Of a DNA stretch of 45,532 nucleotides, positions 24,274-32,601 are shown one piece after another. The translations under genes and the position numbers were made by a program. Source of the stretch: a virus; IMG/VR virus record IMGVR_UViG_3300008050_000086, positions 1 to 45,532 of that record. The stretch is one strand, 5' to 3'. Below the pieces are notes generated by a model. That model was not told where the DNA came from and searched no databases. It saw only the letters and a program-made list of their open reading frames with translations. Numbering within the stretch: position 1 is the stretch's first letter; the number at the start of each line of letters is the position of its first letter.

Positions 24274-25689
24274 ATGAGCACAAGCAACTTACTATTTCTA
24301 CCGGACGTTGATCCTCATGCCTTCTTCGAGAAAGAGGCCTCTGTCGCCAAGATGCCGGATGACGATCAGAAATGGCCGTCACACATCCTGTCCGAGCTCT
24401 ACAAGCAGCTTCCCTTCTTGAGTAAGTACGACGTGGATATCGCGATGCAGCGAGTGGAGCCCGAGGCGGGGTTCGCGTTTGGGCACGCCACGATCTTGTC
24501 AAAGAATGATCCCCGAGCAGCTACCGAGTCTAAGAATACAGAGAACATCATTAGGATTCCTCTGATCGTAGCGGATAGGCTGCTTCAGCCCTTCCATACC
24601 TTTGAGATTGGCGGGCAAATCCATCCCGTTACTGCGGAGAGAATTGATGCCGCGATGATGAATCCTGCCCTGTTTGATGGGCCGGCGAACCAGCCTAAGA
24701 CTCAGAAGTCTATGGTCGATCAGCTGTATCCTCCCTACCAGCAGCGACAAGGGTTTGGTCGTGTAATTGGGGGTGCAGCGGCAGCAGGCATCAAGACAGG
24801 ATCTGCCCCGGCGGATATGAGCGCTGGTCAACTATCAACGTTGTCTAACCTAAAGAGAACTGAAAAGCAGGACGCGTATATGCGGGGCCTCTCTTCTAAA
24901 GAGAGAGCAGAGCAAGAAGTGCGCAGAGGTGTTGTTCCTACTCTGGCCGGTGCTGCGATCGGTGCCACGAAGGGAGCGATCAGAGGAAAGGGCGGCTGGA
25001 AGAATCGACTCGTAGCTGCCCAGGGAGGCGCACTTGCTGGTGCGACGACTGGAGCAGGCATCGCCGGAATCAACTCTGCAGTCCAGGCTAAGCAGCGCAA
25101 TACTCGAGAGGGCCAGAGAGCTGAGCTGGGCCTGAATGAGATGGGCGTGAAGGCTGCCAGTACCAAAGGCCGTCTTCTAGCTGCAGGTGCCGTTGCTGCA
25201 GGTGTAGGTGCAGGACACACTGTCGGTAAGAAGAAGGGCAAGAAAGAGGGTCTTCGAACGGGCTACGTTATTGGAGGACGAAGAGGGTACCTCACTGGCG
25301 TAAAGCACGGGAAGGAGTCCCAGAAGAGCGCTGAGTTGGAGAAAGAGGCGATGGTTCCTCTGAACTTCGATGCAGGTCGTCGGATCCCAAGCAACATGGT
25401 GATGCAGGGAGTCAAGATTCCTTTAGCTCCCGGCATTGTGCCGATGGACCTTTTCTTCTTCCCAGTCCCCGGAACCAAGTTCGTCGTAGGAGTTCACAAG
25501 ACCCTGGCGAAGAAACTAGGTAAGATCAAGAACCAGCAAAAGCTTCGGCAGGCATTGGCAGGCCCTATGCGTTCCGAAATTAGAGCTGCCCGATCCAATA
25601 GAAGATCACCTGGCCTCTTCCTTCTCCTCTCTAAGGAGAAGAAGGGCTATCGATACCACAAGCCTAAGGCAGTAGCAGGATTGGCTTAA
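24274..25689 (+). CDS. Large virion protein with glycine-zipper segments
   Basis: This 471-residue protein starts at ATG 24274, chosen for a GAGG site at good spacing. The N-terminal ~170 residues are folded-looking (FLPDVDPHAFFEKEAS, then a helical/beta mix). The middle has three Gly/Ala-rich hydrophobic zippers (AAIGATKGAIRG, GALAGATTGAGIAGI, AAGAVAAGVGAGHTVG) and G-Y-x-x-G repeats (RTGYVIGGRRGYLTGVKHG). C-terminus: LEKEAMVPLNFDAGRRIPS, then a hydrophobic stretch. K-x-A motifs occur at EKEASV and EKEAMV. Its architecture resembles internal, membrane-active virion proteins. No family is recognised; overlap with the next gene is TAATG. Confidence 0.6.
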   Translation: MSTSNLLFLPDVDPHAFFEKEASVAKMPDDDQKWPSHILSELYKQLPFLSKYDVDIAMQRVEPEAGFAFGHATILSKNDPRAATESKNTENIIRIPLIVADRLLQPFHTFEIGGQIHPVTAERIDAAMMNPALFDGPANQPKTQKSMVDQLYPPYQQRQGFGRVIGGAAAAGIKTGSAPADMSAGQLSTLSNLKRTEKQDAYMRGLSSKERAEQEVRRGVVPTLAGAAIGATKGAIRGKGGWKNRLVAAQGGALAGATTGAGIAGINSAVQAKQRNTREGQRAELGLNEMGVKAASTKGRLLAAGAVAAGVGAGHTVGKKKGKKEGLRTGYVIGGRRGYLTGVKHGKESQKSAELEKEAMVPLNFDAGRRIPSNMVMQGVKIPLAPGIVPMDLFFFPVPGTKFVVGVHKTLAKKLGKIKNQQKLRQALAGPMRSEIRAARSNRRSPGLFLLLSKEKKGYRYHKPKAVAGLA

Positions 25690-26993
25690 TGCTTCCGTTC
25701 TACGAAAAGATTGCAGCAGAGGGAGATGCTCCCGAGTACGGACCGACTATGTCGGGCGAGCAGAAGTGCGGCTCCTGCAGGTTCTTTCGTACGGATGACG
25801 AAGGTGCAGGGTACTGCGATAAGTACAAGTTTATCTGCCAAAGTAACTTCGTCTGTGAGTCTTGGGAGCCAGGAGAACACGCCAAGCTGTCCTCCGCTCA
25901 AGCGCTCGATTCTGTAGGAGGCTCTATCCTTGAGAAAGGAGAAGGGGTCTCGACGCTAGCTGGACAACTCGCCAAAGGAAACATTGGGCCAGATACTCTT
26001 AAACTTCTCAGAGATAAAAAGTTGCTGCCGACAAATGTAGAGAGGTCTATCGGAGTCGGAGAGACTGCCGTAGGAGCATTTTATCCAAAGAAAAAGAGAA
26101 CTAAAACCGCAGCCGCCAGGCTGAAGGACCTCGTGAGTAGCATTGACCCTATGGGTGTAGAGGCGACACTTGCAGGAGTTCAGGCAGAACAGGCCGGAGT
26201 AACCGCCAAAGAGCATCGAAATAGGAGGATGCGCGCTATGGCCGAAGGTGCAGTAGGTGGGGGAATTGTTGCTCCCACCCTAACGGGCATAGTTATTGGA
26301 GGAACGAAGGGAGCCCTAAAAGGAGGCCCACTTCGGAGGAGACTGGCTCAGGCCGCTACGGAGGCAGGGAGGACTACTAAGGATCTCTACTCAAGAGGTG
26401 CTGCCCCTGCTTTAGCGGCAGGCGGGGTGTTGGCTGCAGGAGGAGCAGGTAAGCAGTACGATACCGGGCGAAACCTGGCTATCCTCAGTGACCTCGATCG
26501 CAGCATTAAGGAAGGCTCGTGGCTATCTCCTTATGTAGCTGCCCCTGCCATTATAGGGTCCGGGGTCGGCTTGAGTACTGCTTTGGGGCAGAGAAAAGAG
26601 ATGCGACAGGATATGAAGGCTCTCCGGGCAGGTAAGATCTCCCCAGGGGAGTATGCGAAGAGGTCCAAGGACCGGTGGGGAGATGTGGCTATGGATGCCG
26701 GAGTAGGTGCAGGGGTTGGCTTGGCCGGTACGGCCGTAGCCAAGAAACTCGCTATCCCGTTTGCCAAGAAACTCTCAGACAAGACTACCAAGTATGTGGG
26801 CGACAAAGTTGACGAGGCTTCTTCTGCCGTCTTAAAGAATGTGGATTCTCGACTATCCAGCCATAGGCGAGAGACAGCAGCAGCAGCTAAGGAGCTGTCA
26901 GAGTCGCAGCTTCGAAGAGCTTCAGAGACGGACTTCCTTAGAGGAACCAGGCAAGGGTTGAACCCTTTAAACTGGTTTAGGAGATCCAAATGA
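25689..26993 (+). CDS. Cys-knuckle virion protein with glycine-zipper segments
   Basis: This 434-residue protein has an N-terminal MLPFYEKIAAEG leader, then a small Cys domain (about 26-58: KCGSCRFFRTDDEG, GYCDKYKFIC, FVCESWEPG), a C-x2-C ... C ... C ... C arrangement typical of high-potential or metal-binding knuckles. K-x-A motif KTAAARLKD near 140. Three glycine-rich hydrophobic segments follow (EGAVGGGIVAPTLTGIVIGG, APALAAGGVLAAGGAG, AGVGAGVGLAGTAVA). The C-terminus is helical, ending FNWFRRSK-like (LNPLNWFRRSK). Likely virion or ejection protein. The Cys domain plus zipper combination is unusual. Stop overlaps the next ATG (ATGA). Confidence 0.6.
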   Translation: MLPFYEKIAAEGDAPEYGPTMSGEQKCGSCRFFRTDDEGAGYCDKYKFICQSNFVCESWEPGEHAKLSSAQALDSVGGSILEKGEGVSTLAGQLAKGNIGPDTLKLLRDKKLLPTNVERSIGVGETAVGAFYPKKKRTKTAAARLKDLVSSIDPMGVEATLAGVQAEQAGVTAKEHRNRRMRAMAEGAVGGGIVAPTLTGIVIGGTKGALKGGPLRRRLAQAATEAGRTTKDLYSRGAAPALAAGGVLAAGGAGKQYDTGRNLAILSDLDRSIKEGSWLSPYVAAPAIIGSGVGLSTALGQRKEMRQDMKALRAGKISPGEYAKRSKDRWGDVAMDAGVGAGVGLAGTAVAKKLAIPFAKKLSDKTTKYVGDKVDEASSAVLKNVDSRLSSHRRETAAAAKELSESQLRRASETDFLRGTRQGLNPLNWFRRSK

Positions 26994-28999
26994 GCAAGTT
27001 AATGAATACGGAGGCGGAGAAACTAATGGATAAAGAAGCGAAGATAACGGGGGCCGCCCTGGATGATGAGCGCATGATGAATGCCGCCATCCCTTACAAT
27101 TCTAGAAGGAAAGCGTACGTCACGTACTTGAACGCGAAGGCAAAAGAAAAGCCTTCCGACCTCCTAGCGTCCGGAGGGACTGGTGCCTTGATCGGAGGCA
27201 TCATGGGGGGTTTGGTTGCGTTACCGCATGCCGTAAAGGGCAAGGCTGGGGCTGTGCTAATTGGCCTGTTAATAGGGGCCCTAGGAGGCGGACTTGTAGG
27301 TTTGTTGGCCCGGGCTATCGACAAAGGAAACATTGCACAGGCCAAGCGAATACTTCGTAAAGGTAATATCGATCCCGAGCTGGCCGACTTTATCCATAGA
27401 AGTGCTCAAGCTAAGGCAGCACTAAAAGCGATGAAGGAGACCTCCAGGCACGCGGAGACTCGCGGCCGACTAAAGAGGATAGAACGAAAAATGGACAACA
27501 AATATGCCTCACTATGCGAGCAGATCTCGGGCACTCTAAACGAGACCGACTTTGAGCGCTTCAATACTACGTTCCGAGACCCCCAGGTCCGGAGGATGAT
27601 TGAGAAGAATGCTTCGGTCATGGAGTGTCTTGATCGCCTCACATCTCAACCTATCTGCAGCACGGAGAAGCTTGCTTCTGCCGCTGCTGCCTCATTCACC
27701 GCAGGTATGGATGTAGTTCAGGTGCGACCCAATGGGTACGGATACATCATTAAGTACTCCGCTGCTCCAGAGGGAATGGCTCCCCAGCAGCAGCAAGTAT
27801 CTGCAGAGCAAGCCCAGCAGTCGGTCCCTCCCGAGATGCTCCAAGCTGCTGATCAGCAAGGTGCGGGTACGGTTACTAATGTAGAGGCCGCCCCTGATCC
27901 TATGAGTGAGCAGATGGGCCCAGCCGCAGCGTTTGGACTCTACAAAGTTACGGACGCAACTACAGGTAAGCAGCTCATCGGGTATGTGATTCCCGGAGTG
28001 TTTGACCCCGTTACGGGACAGCCTTCCTCGATGTCCGTGTTCACTAACGGCAGTCAGTATGCGATCCAGCCCACCATTATGGGTGCGCTTGTAGGCGTGA
28101 ACACTAACCTCCCCGTCCCTGATGCCCCCAATATGAGAGGGCTCGGCATCTTTGTGAAGGTCAATGATAAGGGCGTGTTTGCCACGGTCCCCTACAACAT
28201 CATCACCAAGGTAGATATCGAAGGTAAGAGCTACTTTGCTGCCCAAGACACTATGGGCAACGACATTAGAATCCTTCCTTCTGAAGGAATTGCCTCCCCT
28301 GTTGCTACCTCTCCCCAGGAGATTGTCATTCCTGCGGACTTTAAGTTCATGCCCTTGGACAACCCCGTACAGCTTGCTGGCGGAGAAGAAGGCATGAAGA
28401 CCGCACAGGCTCAGTCCTATGACACAATGGCAGAGATCCGTGCCTGGGCAGGAGGCTGTAAGCTCTCCGGCCCCGTCTTTGAGAAGGTGGGAAGCGGAGA
28501 GTACGACTGGGTAGACGGTGTCTTCTGGTTGGCCGCTGCAGGAGTTCCTCAGAACTTGAGCTCCGCGCTACTCGAGAAGGCAGCCAGTAGTGGAGAGCCC
28601 ACTCGGATCTTCGGTCTCCGTCCCCTAAGTGGGCATGCAGAAGTGATTGAAGCGGCTAACAAAGAAGCCGCAGCTGACATGGGGGAAATTGAACTCCCTA
28701 AGAGAGTCAATCTTCTCAAGGAAATGGCCGCCATTACCTTCGATAAGAAAGCCTCTGCGATGGTGGATATCGCCTCTGTAGATGCTGTGTTGGCGCTTAA
28801 CTTTCTCAATCCTGAGAATGTAGAGACGTTCGTAGAGAACCTTCCTCACCTAGAGGATGTCTCTACTAAGCTCGCCTCTCTCGTCTTGGCTTCACAGCTA
28901 GGGCTTCAGGCAGTCCCGAAGACAGCTGCAGTCAGAGCGATGTTTGCACTAGAAGACGTGATCAGCGGACTGAAGTCCCTGAAAACGTATGCAGTATAG
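26990..28999 (+). CDS. Large virion protein, membrane-active N-terminus
   Basis: This 669-residue protein starts at ATG 26990, overlapping the previous stop (ATGA), after GGAGA. Leader MSKLMNTEAEKLMDKEAK. Two strongly hydrophobic glycine-zipper segments (about 64-78 LIGGIMGGLVALPHA and 87-108 AGAVLIGLLIGALGGGLVG). Then a basic helical region (AKRILRKGN to KRIERKMDN), a Gln-rich linker (APQQQQVSAEQAQQ), a central domain (KVTDATTGKQLIGYVIPG and following) and a helical C-terminus rich in K-x-A motifs (EKAASS, KKASAM, TKLASL, PKTAAV). No family is recognised. Size and build suggest a major internal or ejection protein. Confidence 0.6.
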   Translation: MSKLMNTEAEKLMDKEAKITGAALDDERMMNAAIPYNSRRKAYVTYLNAKAKEKPSDLLASGGTGALIGGIMGGLVALPHAVKGKAGAVLIGLLIGALGGGLVGLLARAIDKGNIAQAKRILRKGNIDPELADFIHRSAQAKAALKAMKETSRHAETRGRLKRIERKMDNKYASLCEQISGTLNETDFERFNTTFRDPQVRRMIEKNASVMECLDRLTSQPICSTEKLASAAAASFTAGMDVVQVRPNGYGYIIKYSAAPEGMAPQQQQVSAEQAQQSVPPEMLQAADQQGAGTVTNVEAAPDPMSEQMGPAAAFGLYKVTDATTGKQLIGYVIPGVFDPVTGQPSSMSVFTNGSQYAIQPTIMGALVGVNTNLPVPDAPNMRGLGIFVKVNDKGVFATVPYNIITKVDIEGKSYFAAQDTMGNDIRILPSEGIASPVATSPQEIVIPADFKFMPLDNPVQLAGGEEGMKTAQAQSYDTMAEIRAWAGGCKLSGPVFEKVGSGEYDWVDGVFWLAAAGVPQNLSSALLEKAASSGEPTRIFGLRPLSGHAEVIEAANKEAAADMGEIELPKRVNLLKEMAAITFDKKASAMVDIASVDAVLALNFLNPENVETFVENLPHLEDVSTKLASLVLASQLGLQAVPKTAAVRAMFALEDVISGLKSLKTYAV

Positions 29000-29008
29000 G
29001 AGCTCGAC

Positions 29009-29266
29009 GTGATTGATCCGGACCAGATATATTTCTTCGCTAAAGAGGCAGCCCTACCTTCTTACACGAAGCAGCTGCAGATGGGCGCACCAGGTAAGTC
29101 TCTGGCCCAGCTAGCTTCCAAACGCTCTCCTGGAGCCACTGCAGTTGCGAGCATGGGTCAGGTGCAGAGGACGCAGCAGCTCAGATCTCGCGCCTTCCGC
29201 GCCGGCCGTAAGACTCGACGGGTATTCGATCGTCTCAGCGGTGTCTTACGACGTAGAGGGAGATAA
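29009..29266 (+). CDS. Small basic virion protein, MIDPxQI-type N-terminus
   Basis: This 85-residue protein starts at GTG 29009 after AGGAG. The leader MIDPDQIYFFAKEAALPSY parallels that of the protein at 12186. The rest is strongly basic (SRAFRAGRKTRRVFDRL, then LRRRGR at the end), so it may bind DNA or RNA, for example packaged genome. Ends 2 bases before the next gene. No named family. Confidence 0.6.
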   Translation: MIDPDQIYFFAKEAALPSYTKQLQMGAPGKSLAQLASKRSPGATAVASMGQVQRTQQLRSRAFRAGRKTRRVFDRLSGVLRRRGR

Positions 29267-29268
29267 GA

Positions 29269-29586
29269 ATGAATAAAGAACAGTTATATTTCTTCGTTAT
29301 GGAGGTAGAGAAGATTGCCTCCGACGAGAAGAAGAAGCGTAGTCTCGCCCTTAATGTCTTGGGGGCGGCAGGTGCTATTGGCGTAGGTGTTGGCGCATCC
29401 CGCCTGATCCACCGGGCCACCGCCGGGGCCCGAGGGAAATCCCCAACCAAGGCCCAAAGGGAACAGGCGGTACGAGTTGCTAAGACCAAGATTCGAGCAA
29501 ACCGTGCGAAAGCATATAAGCGAAAGCACGGACCTGGGCCTTATGAACCAACACCCCTCGCCCACGGTCCGGATCCATTTAGGTAG
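29269..29586 (+). CDS. Small basic virion protein with glycine zipper
   Basis: This 105-residue protein has leader MNKEQLYFFVMEVEKIASD with an EKIASD K-x-A motif, of the same design as the MIDPxQIYFF leaders at 12186 and 29009. One hydrophobic zipper follows (LGAAGAIGVGVGASRLI), then a basic tail (KTKIRANRAKAYKRKHG). ATG 29269 follows GGGAGA. Probably a minor internal virion protein; no family is recognised. Confidence 0.6.
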   Translation: MNKEQLYFFVMEVEKIASDEKKKRSLALNVLGAAGAIGVGVGASRLIHRATAGARGKSPTKAQREQAVRVAKTKIRANRAKAYKRKHGPGPYEPTPLAHGPDPFR

Positions 29587-29594
29587 GAGTTAAG

Positions 29595-30461
29595 GTGGCA
29601 CACCCCGCAGAGTTTTTCATTAAGTACTTACTGATTCTGGGAGATGATATCTCTCAGGACTCGGTGAACAGTACGTTAGAGCTCCACGGGATTTCCAAAG
29701 TCACTCCTGGAGTTATCGACTTCTGTAAGGATGATCTTAAAGACCAGCCGAAAGACTTCCGACCTTGGGAGAAGAGCCATAGACCCTCTACCTCATGGCT
29801 AAAGAAAAAGCGCCTCTACTCTATTGTGCATCCTGACAAGGGTACTCTGGAGATGAGAGATAAGATCCTTACGGATCCGAGGCTTCGGGAGCATGTCGAG
29901 AGGCTGATCTTAGGTAACGTCTCTTTCGTAGAGGCATCCCATAGATTGGCAAAACTGGGCACTCCAGTAAGTGATGTAGCGCTCTCAGAGTATAAACACT
30001 ACTTCTGGAATACAGATGTAATGGGGCTCAGTGACTGGGCCCATTACATAGATAGGGACTCTACCAAGAGAACAGCGGCATCTAGGTCCTCGTATTCTCT
30101 GGCAGTTCTCTGCGGTCCTGAAGTCGCCATGTACCGGATTGGGGTACAGAAGCAAATAGACTCTAAGAAGATCATGCTCGAGGTTCAGTCCGAGCTTTAT
30201 CACACATTCTTGGAGACTAAGACCTTGCCTCTCTCCGCAAAGAAGGTAGAGATGCTAACTGGCCTGGCCCGAGGCTTGGCTAGGATTGATGAAAGAGTAC
30301 AGGCAGGGGATACTGCTTTGCAGGAGACCCTCAAGAAGTTCGAGAAGTTTAAGGTTCTGCATGGGAAACCGTCCCCTCCGAGTCTGTTAGAGTTAGCTCC
30401 GACAGGATCGATTAGTGATAGAACTCGAGATGAGATTCTAACTTCCGGTTCCCAGAGCTAA
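29595..30461 (+). CDS. Hypothetical virion-cluster protein
   Basis: This 288-residue protein starts at GTG 29595 after TAGGAG. It is mostly helical and charged, with no glycine zipper. Recognisable features are only general: a hydrophobic N-terminus (FFIKYLLILGDD), a Trp/Lys-rich stretch (SWLKKKRLYSIVHPDKG) and a central ALSEYKHYFWNTDVMGLS. It resembles head or neck scaffold-type proteins in composition but not by motif. It sits between the zipper proteins and a beta-rich small protein. Function unknown. Confidence 0.6.
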   Translation: MAHPAEFFIKYLLILGDDISQDSVNSTLELHGISKVTPGVIDFCKDDLKDQPKDFRPWEKSHRPSTSWLKKKRLYSIVHPDKGTLEMRDKILTDPRLREHVERLILGNVSFVEASHRLAKLGTPVSDVALSEYKHYFWNTDVMGLSDWAHYIDRDSTKRTAASRSSYSLAVLCGPEVAMYRIGVQKQIDSKKIMLEVQSELYHTFLETKTLPLSAKKVEMLTGLARGLARIDERVQAGDTALQETLKKFEKFKVLHGKPSPPSLLELAPTGSISDRTRDEILTSGSQS

Positions 30462-30471
30462 AGGAGTTCAA

Positions 30472-31035
30472 ATGAGTATTAAGTGCAAAACCGTTAGATC
30501 TGAGACCGACCTTGTCGACTTCATGTCCGACAACAACCTGTCGCAAAGCACAGTATCGACCTCGGTCAACTCTTCGGGGATGGCGGTTATCTACTACAAC
30601 GATGCTGCCGGACTACCGGAAGAGCTGTGGAGTGGCACAGATGATGGCGCTATTACGACCCAGACAGGTTATGCCGACGCAATTACCGCATCTCAGTGGA
30701 CGGCCGCCTCTGTAAGTGGACTGGCCGGGCTTGAGACTATCAAGGTAGTTGTCGATGTCGCAGACCCAGGCACTGCCACTGTCTTGAATATCGCCCCTCG
30801 ATGGAGCAACTCTTCCGATCCGGATGAGGACACCACAACCGACTGGAGTCGTGAGTACGAAGCAGATCGCACTTCGATCCCCGTTACGTACACTGCGGTT
30901 GACTATCAAGTAGGCATCGGGACCGTAGGCAAGTACACCATTGAGATCATGGCCTACGGCGCAAATTGTAACCTAGTTCTATGGGGAGATAACAACACTG
31001 TTGATGTGTCGGTATCTGTCATAGCTGAGAAGTGA
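30472..31035 (+). CDS. Beta-rich virion protein, decoration or appendage-like
   Basis: This 187-residue protein starts at ATG 30472 after AAAGGAG. The composition is Thr/Ser/Val/Asp-rich, with alternating strands (STVSTSVNSSGMAVIYYN, IKVVVDVADPGTATVLNIA, GKYTIEIMAYGANCNLVLWG) ending in TVDVSVSVIAEK. It has very few Lys and no zipper. This suggests an all-beta fold exposed on the particle (capsid decoration, fibre or neck). No family is recognised. Confidence 0.6.
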   Translation: MSIKCKTVRSETDLVDFMSDNNLSQSTVSTSVNSSGMAVIYYNDAAGLPEELWSGTDDGAITTQTGYADAITASQWTAASVSGLAGLETIKVVVDVADPGTATVLNIAPRWSNSSDPDEDTTTDWSREYEADRTSIPVTYTAVDYQVGIGTVGKYTIEIMAYGANCNLVLWGDNNTVDVSVSVIAEK

Positions 31036-31043
31036 GAGAGAAG

Positions 31044-31403
31044 ATGAGCACCCCCGCATTTATGGAAGACCCGGACAAGTCGGTACAAGGACACGAAGTA
31101 AACATCGTTCCTCATCCGAGAGCAGAGTACCGAGGCAATAACTTCAGAGTAGAGATCGTGGCTAAGGGCGACGACCTTATCTACCAGTTCTTCGATGTAA
31201 AGAAGCCAGACTTCAGAGACTTCCTCGCGGAGATCATTGAGAGTCACTTTGGAGGAACTACCCAATTCAGCGCAGCATATGTGCCGGAGGTAGAGTCTCT
31301 AGGGGTCCTTGCTAAGGGTGTCGTTGGATCTCCGTTCTTTAATTACGACCACTATACTGTAGGCTTCCTCAACCTAGTTGATGTCTGCTTAGGAGAACTG
31401 TGA
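31044..31403 (+). CDS. Small hypothetical virion-cluster protein
   Basis: This 119-residue protein starts at ATG 31044, which has a purine-rich site (GAGAGAAG); an in-frame GTG at 31032 overlaps the previous stop and is the alternative. The sequence is a compact alpha/beta mix (NNFRVEIVAKGDDLIYQFF, FRDFLAEIIESHFGG) without Cys or low complexity. Its stop overlaps the next start. A small structural completion or adaptor protein is possible. No family is recognised. Confidence 0.6.
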   Translation: MSTPAFMEDPDKSVQGHEVNIVPHPRAEYRGNNFRVEIVAKGDDLIYQFFDVKKPDFRDFLAEIIESHFGGTTQFSAAYVPEVESLGVLAKGVVGSPFFNYDHYTVGFLNLVDVCLGEL

Positions 31404-31693
31404 TGGATAAACTAGCTGCATACGAAGGTCTTCTCTCTGAGCACCCTCTTTGGAAAGAAGGGTCCGCTCCTGCGATTGCTGCCCTCACTGGAGGAGCTGT
31501 CGGTGCTGGAGCAGGTGCCATGATGAATGATGAAGACAGACTTAAGGGTGCCCTTATAGGCGGCGCTATCGGTGCAGGTAGTGGCGGACTTTTAGGTGCC
31601 AGCCTTAAGGGCCTTCCAGTTACTCGAAGACAGCAGCGAGCCGCAGAGAGGAAGTGGGCACGAGACTTAGTTAACTCGTACTACTTCCGCTAG
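31403..31693 (+). CDS. Gly-zipper virion protein, MDKxAAYE-type leader
   Basis: This 96-residue protein starts at ATG 31403, sharing its A with the previous TGA. The leader MDKLAAYEGLLSEHPLWKE matches that of the protein after the RNA polymerase (22373). Two glycine-zipper segments follow (LTGGAVGAGAGAMM and GALIGGAIGAGSGGLLGASL) with a basic C-terminus. Membrane-active minor virion protein by composition. Its TAG stop overlaps the convergent gene stop in the palindrome CTAG. Confidence 0.6.
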   Translation: MDKLAAYEGLLSEHPLWKEGSAPAIAALTGGAVGAGAGAMMNDEDRLKGALIGGAIGAGSGGLLGASLKGLPVTRRQQRAAERKWARDLVNSYYFR

Positions 31694-32022
31694 TCCTCAT
31701 AAGGGCTATTGTCCTTTAGAGGACCTAGGCCCTTGATAAGAATGAGGGCCTTGAAGTCCCACTTGTCCCAAAGAGACTTCTTATAGACCGCATCATTCGC
31801 GTCGCACCATGCCTTGAGGATGGACCTAAAAAGAGAAATCTCTTCTTTCTTTAGTCTCCGGTGGAGCCGCAAGTGGAACACCCACTGAAGGGGGTCCACT
31901 TGCGGCACCAGATCCCAGGCGTAGAGATCACCCAGTAGTGCACGCTTGAACGACTGCACTGCTTTCGGAACCCACTGGAGGCTCGGGGGTGGTTGCCTGG
32001 ATTGATCGGTCGACGACGACAT
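31690..32022 (-). CDS. Hypothetical protein of second minus-strand island
   Basis: This 110-residue protein starts at ATG 32022, inside the preceding gene, an overlap of 95 bases; no later ATG is available and a GTG near 31960 would shorten the overlap. Composition is basic and Trp/Leu-rich (LQWVFHLRLHRRLKKEEI, WCDANDAVYKKSLWDKWD). No family is recognised. Both overlapping frames look protein-like, so either the overlap is real or the start is later. Confidence 0.5.
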   Translation of the reverse strand: MSSSTDQSRQPPPSLQWVPKAVQSFKRALLGDLYAWDLVPQVDPLQWVFHLRLHRRLKKEEISLFRSILKAWCDANDAVYKKSLWDKWDFKALILIKGLGPLKDNSPYED

Positions 32023-32515
32023 GCTTCTTCATCCTCTTGTCGTATTCTACCGGCCATATACTCCCGAAGCACCAATCTTCTCGTGCGCCCTGAAGAGAGC
32101 CCTCCCAAAGGCTCTCCAGGTCGTCGACATCTTTGATGACTTCAGTCTTGCTCTCTCCGATGAGAGCGGTGATGTTTCTTTGCCCAACATCCAGATCTAC
32201 TTCGAGAAACACCCAGACCTGAACACCGAAGTAGGTTGAGTAGGTGACGCTATGACCTCGGATTTTACCGACGCCACTGAATCGGGTATTCCAGCTGGAG
32301 AACTTCTTGAGATTACTCAAGTCCTCTCCAACAACTGTAGTGCCTGGAGTGGCTCTACGGATGAGTTCGCTGTACATCCTCACGGGGTCGTCTCCGATCC
32401 CGACAGACAGTGTGTGCCTCCGCAGACTCTCGTCCTGCAGATGCACCAGCTTTAGCCACTTTTCATGGCCCATTACTTTCCTTACTTCATACCCTGATAT
32501 AATTGCGTCACCCAT
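31928..32515 (-). CDS. Hypothetical protein, first gene of second island
   Basis: This 195-residue protein starts at ATG 32515 after AAAGGAGG. The sequence is a mixed alpha/beta chain (WLKLVHLQDESLRRHTLSV, SVTYSTYFGVQVWVFLEVDL, TEVIKDVDDLESLWEGSLQG) with a disordered C-terminal tail. I do not recognise a family. The GTCATAAG motif lies 46 bases upstream of the start, in the divergent gap shared with the terminase. Confidence 0.65.
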   Translation of the reverse strand: MGDAIISGYEVRKVMGHEKWLKLVHLQDESLRRHTLSVGIGDDPVRMYSELIRRATPGTTVVGEDLSNLKKFSSWNTRFSGVGKIRGHSVTYSTYFGVQVWVFLEVDLDVGQRNITALIGESKTEVIKDVDDLESLWEGSLQGAREDWCFGSIWPVEYDKRMKKHVVVDRSIQATTPEPPVGSESSAVVQACTTG

Positions 32516-32560
32516 CCCGATCCTCCTTTGTGTGTTATTGTGTTATGTTCGGGCAACACA

Positions 32561-32568
32561 CTTATGAC
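32561..32568 (-). promoter_or_regulatory. GTCATAAG motif in terminase/island divergent gap
   Basis: This is the third identical GTCATAAG (minus-strand reading) in a divergent gap. It is 46 bases from the island start at 32515 and 34 bases before the terminase ATG. The surrounding 86-base gap also contains AT-rich sequence (GGGTTTTTATTGAGG) leading into the terminase. Confidence 0.45.
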
Positions 32569-32601
32569 GAGTAAAGTAGGGTTTTTATTGAGGCTCAAAA
32601 C

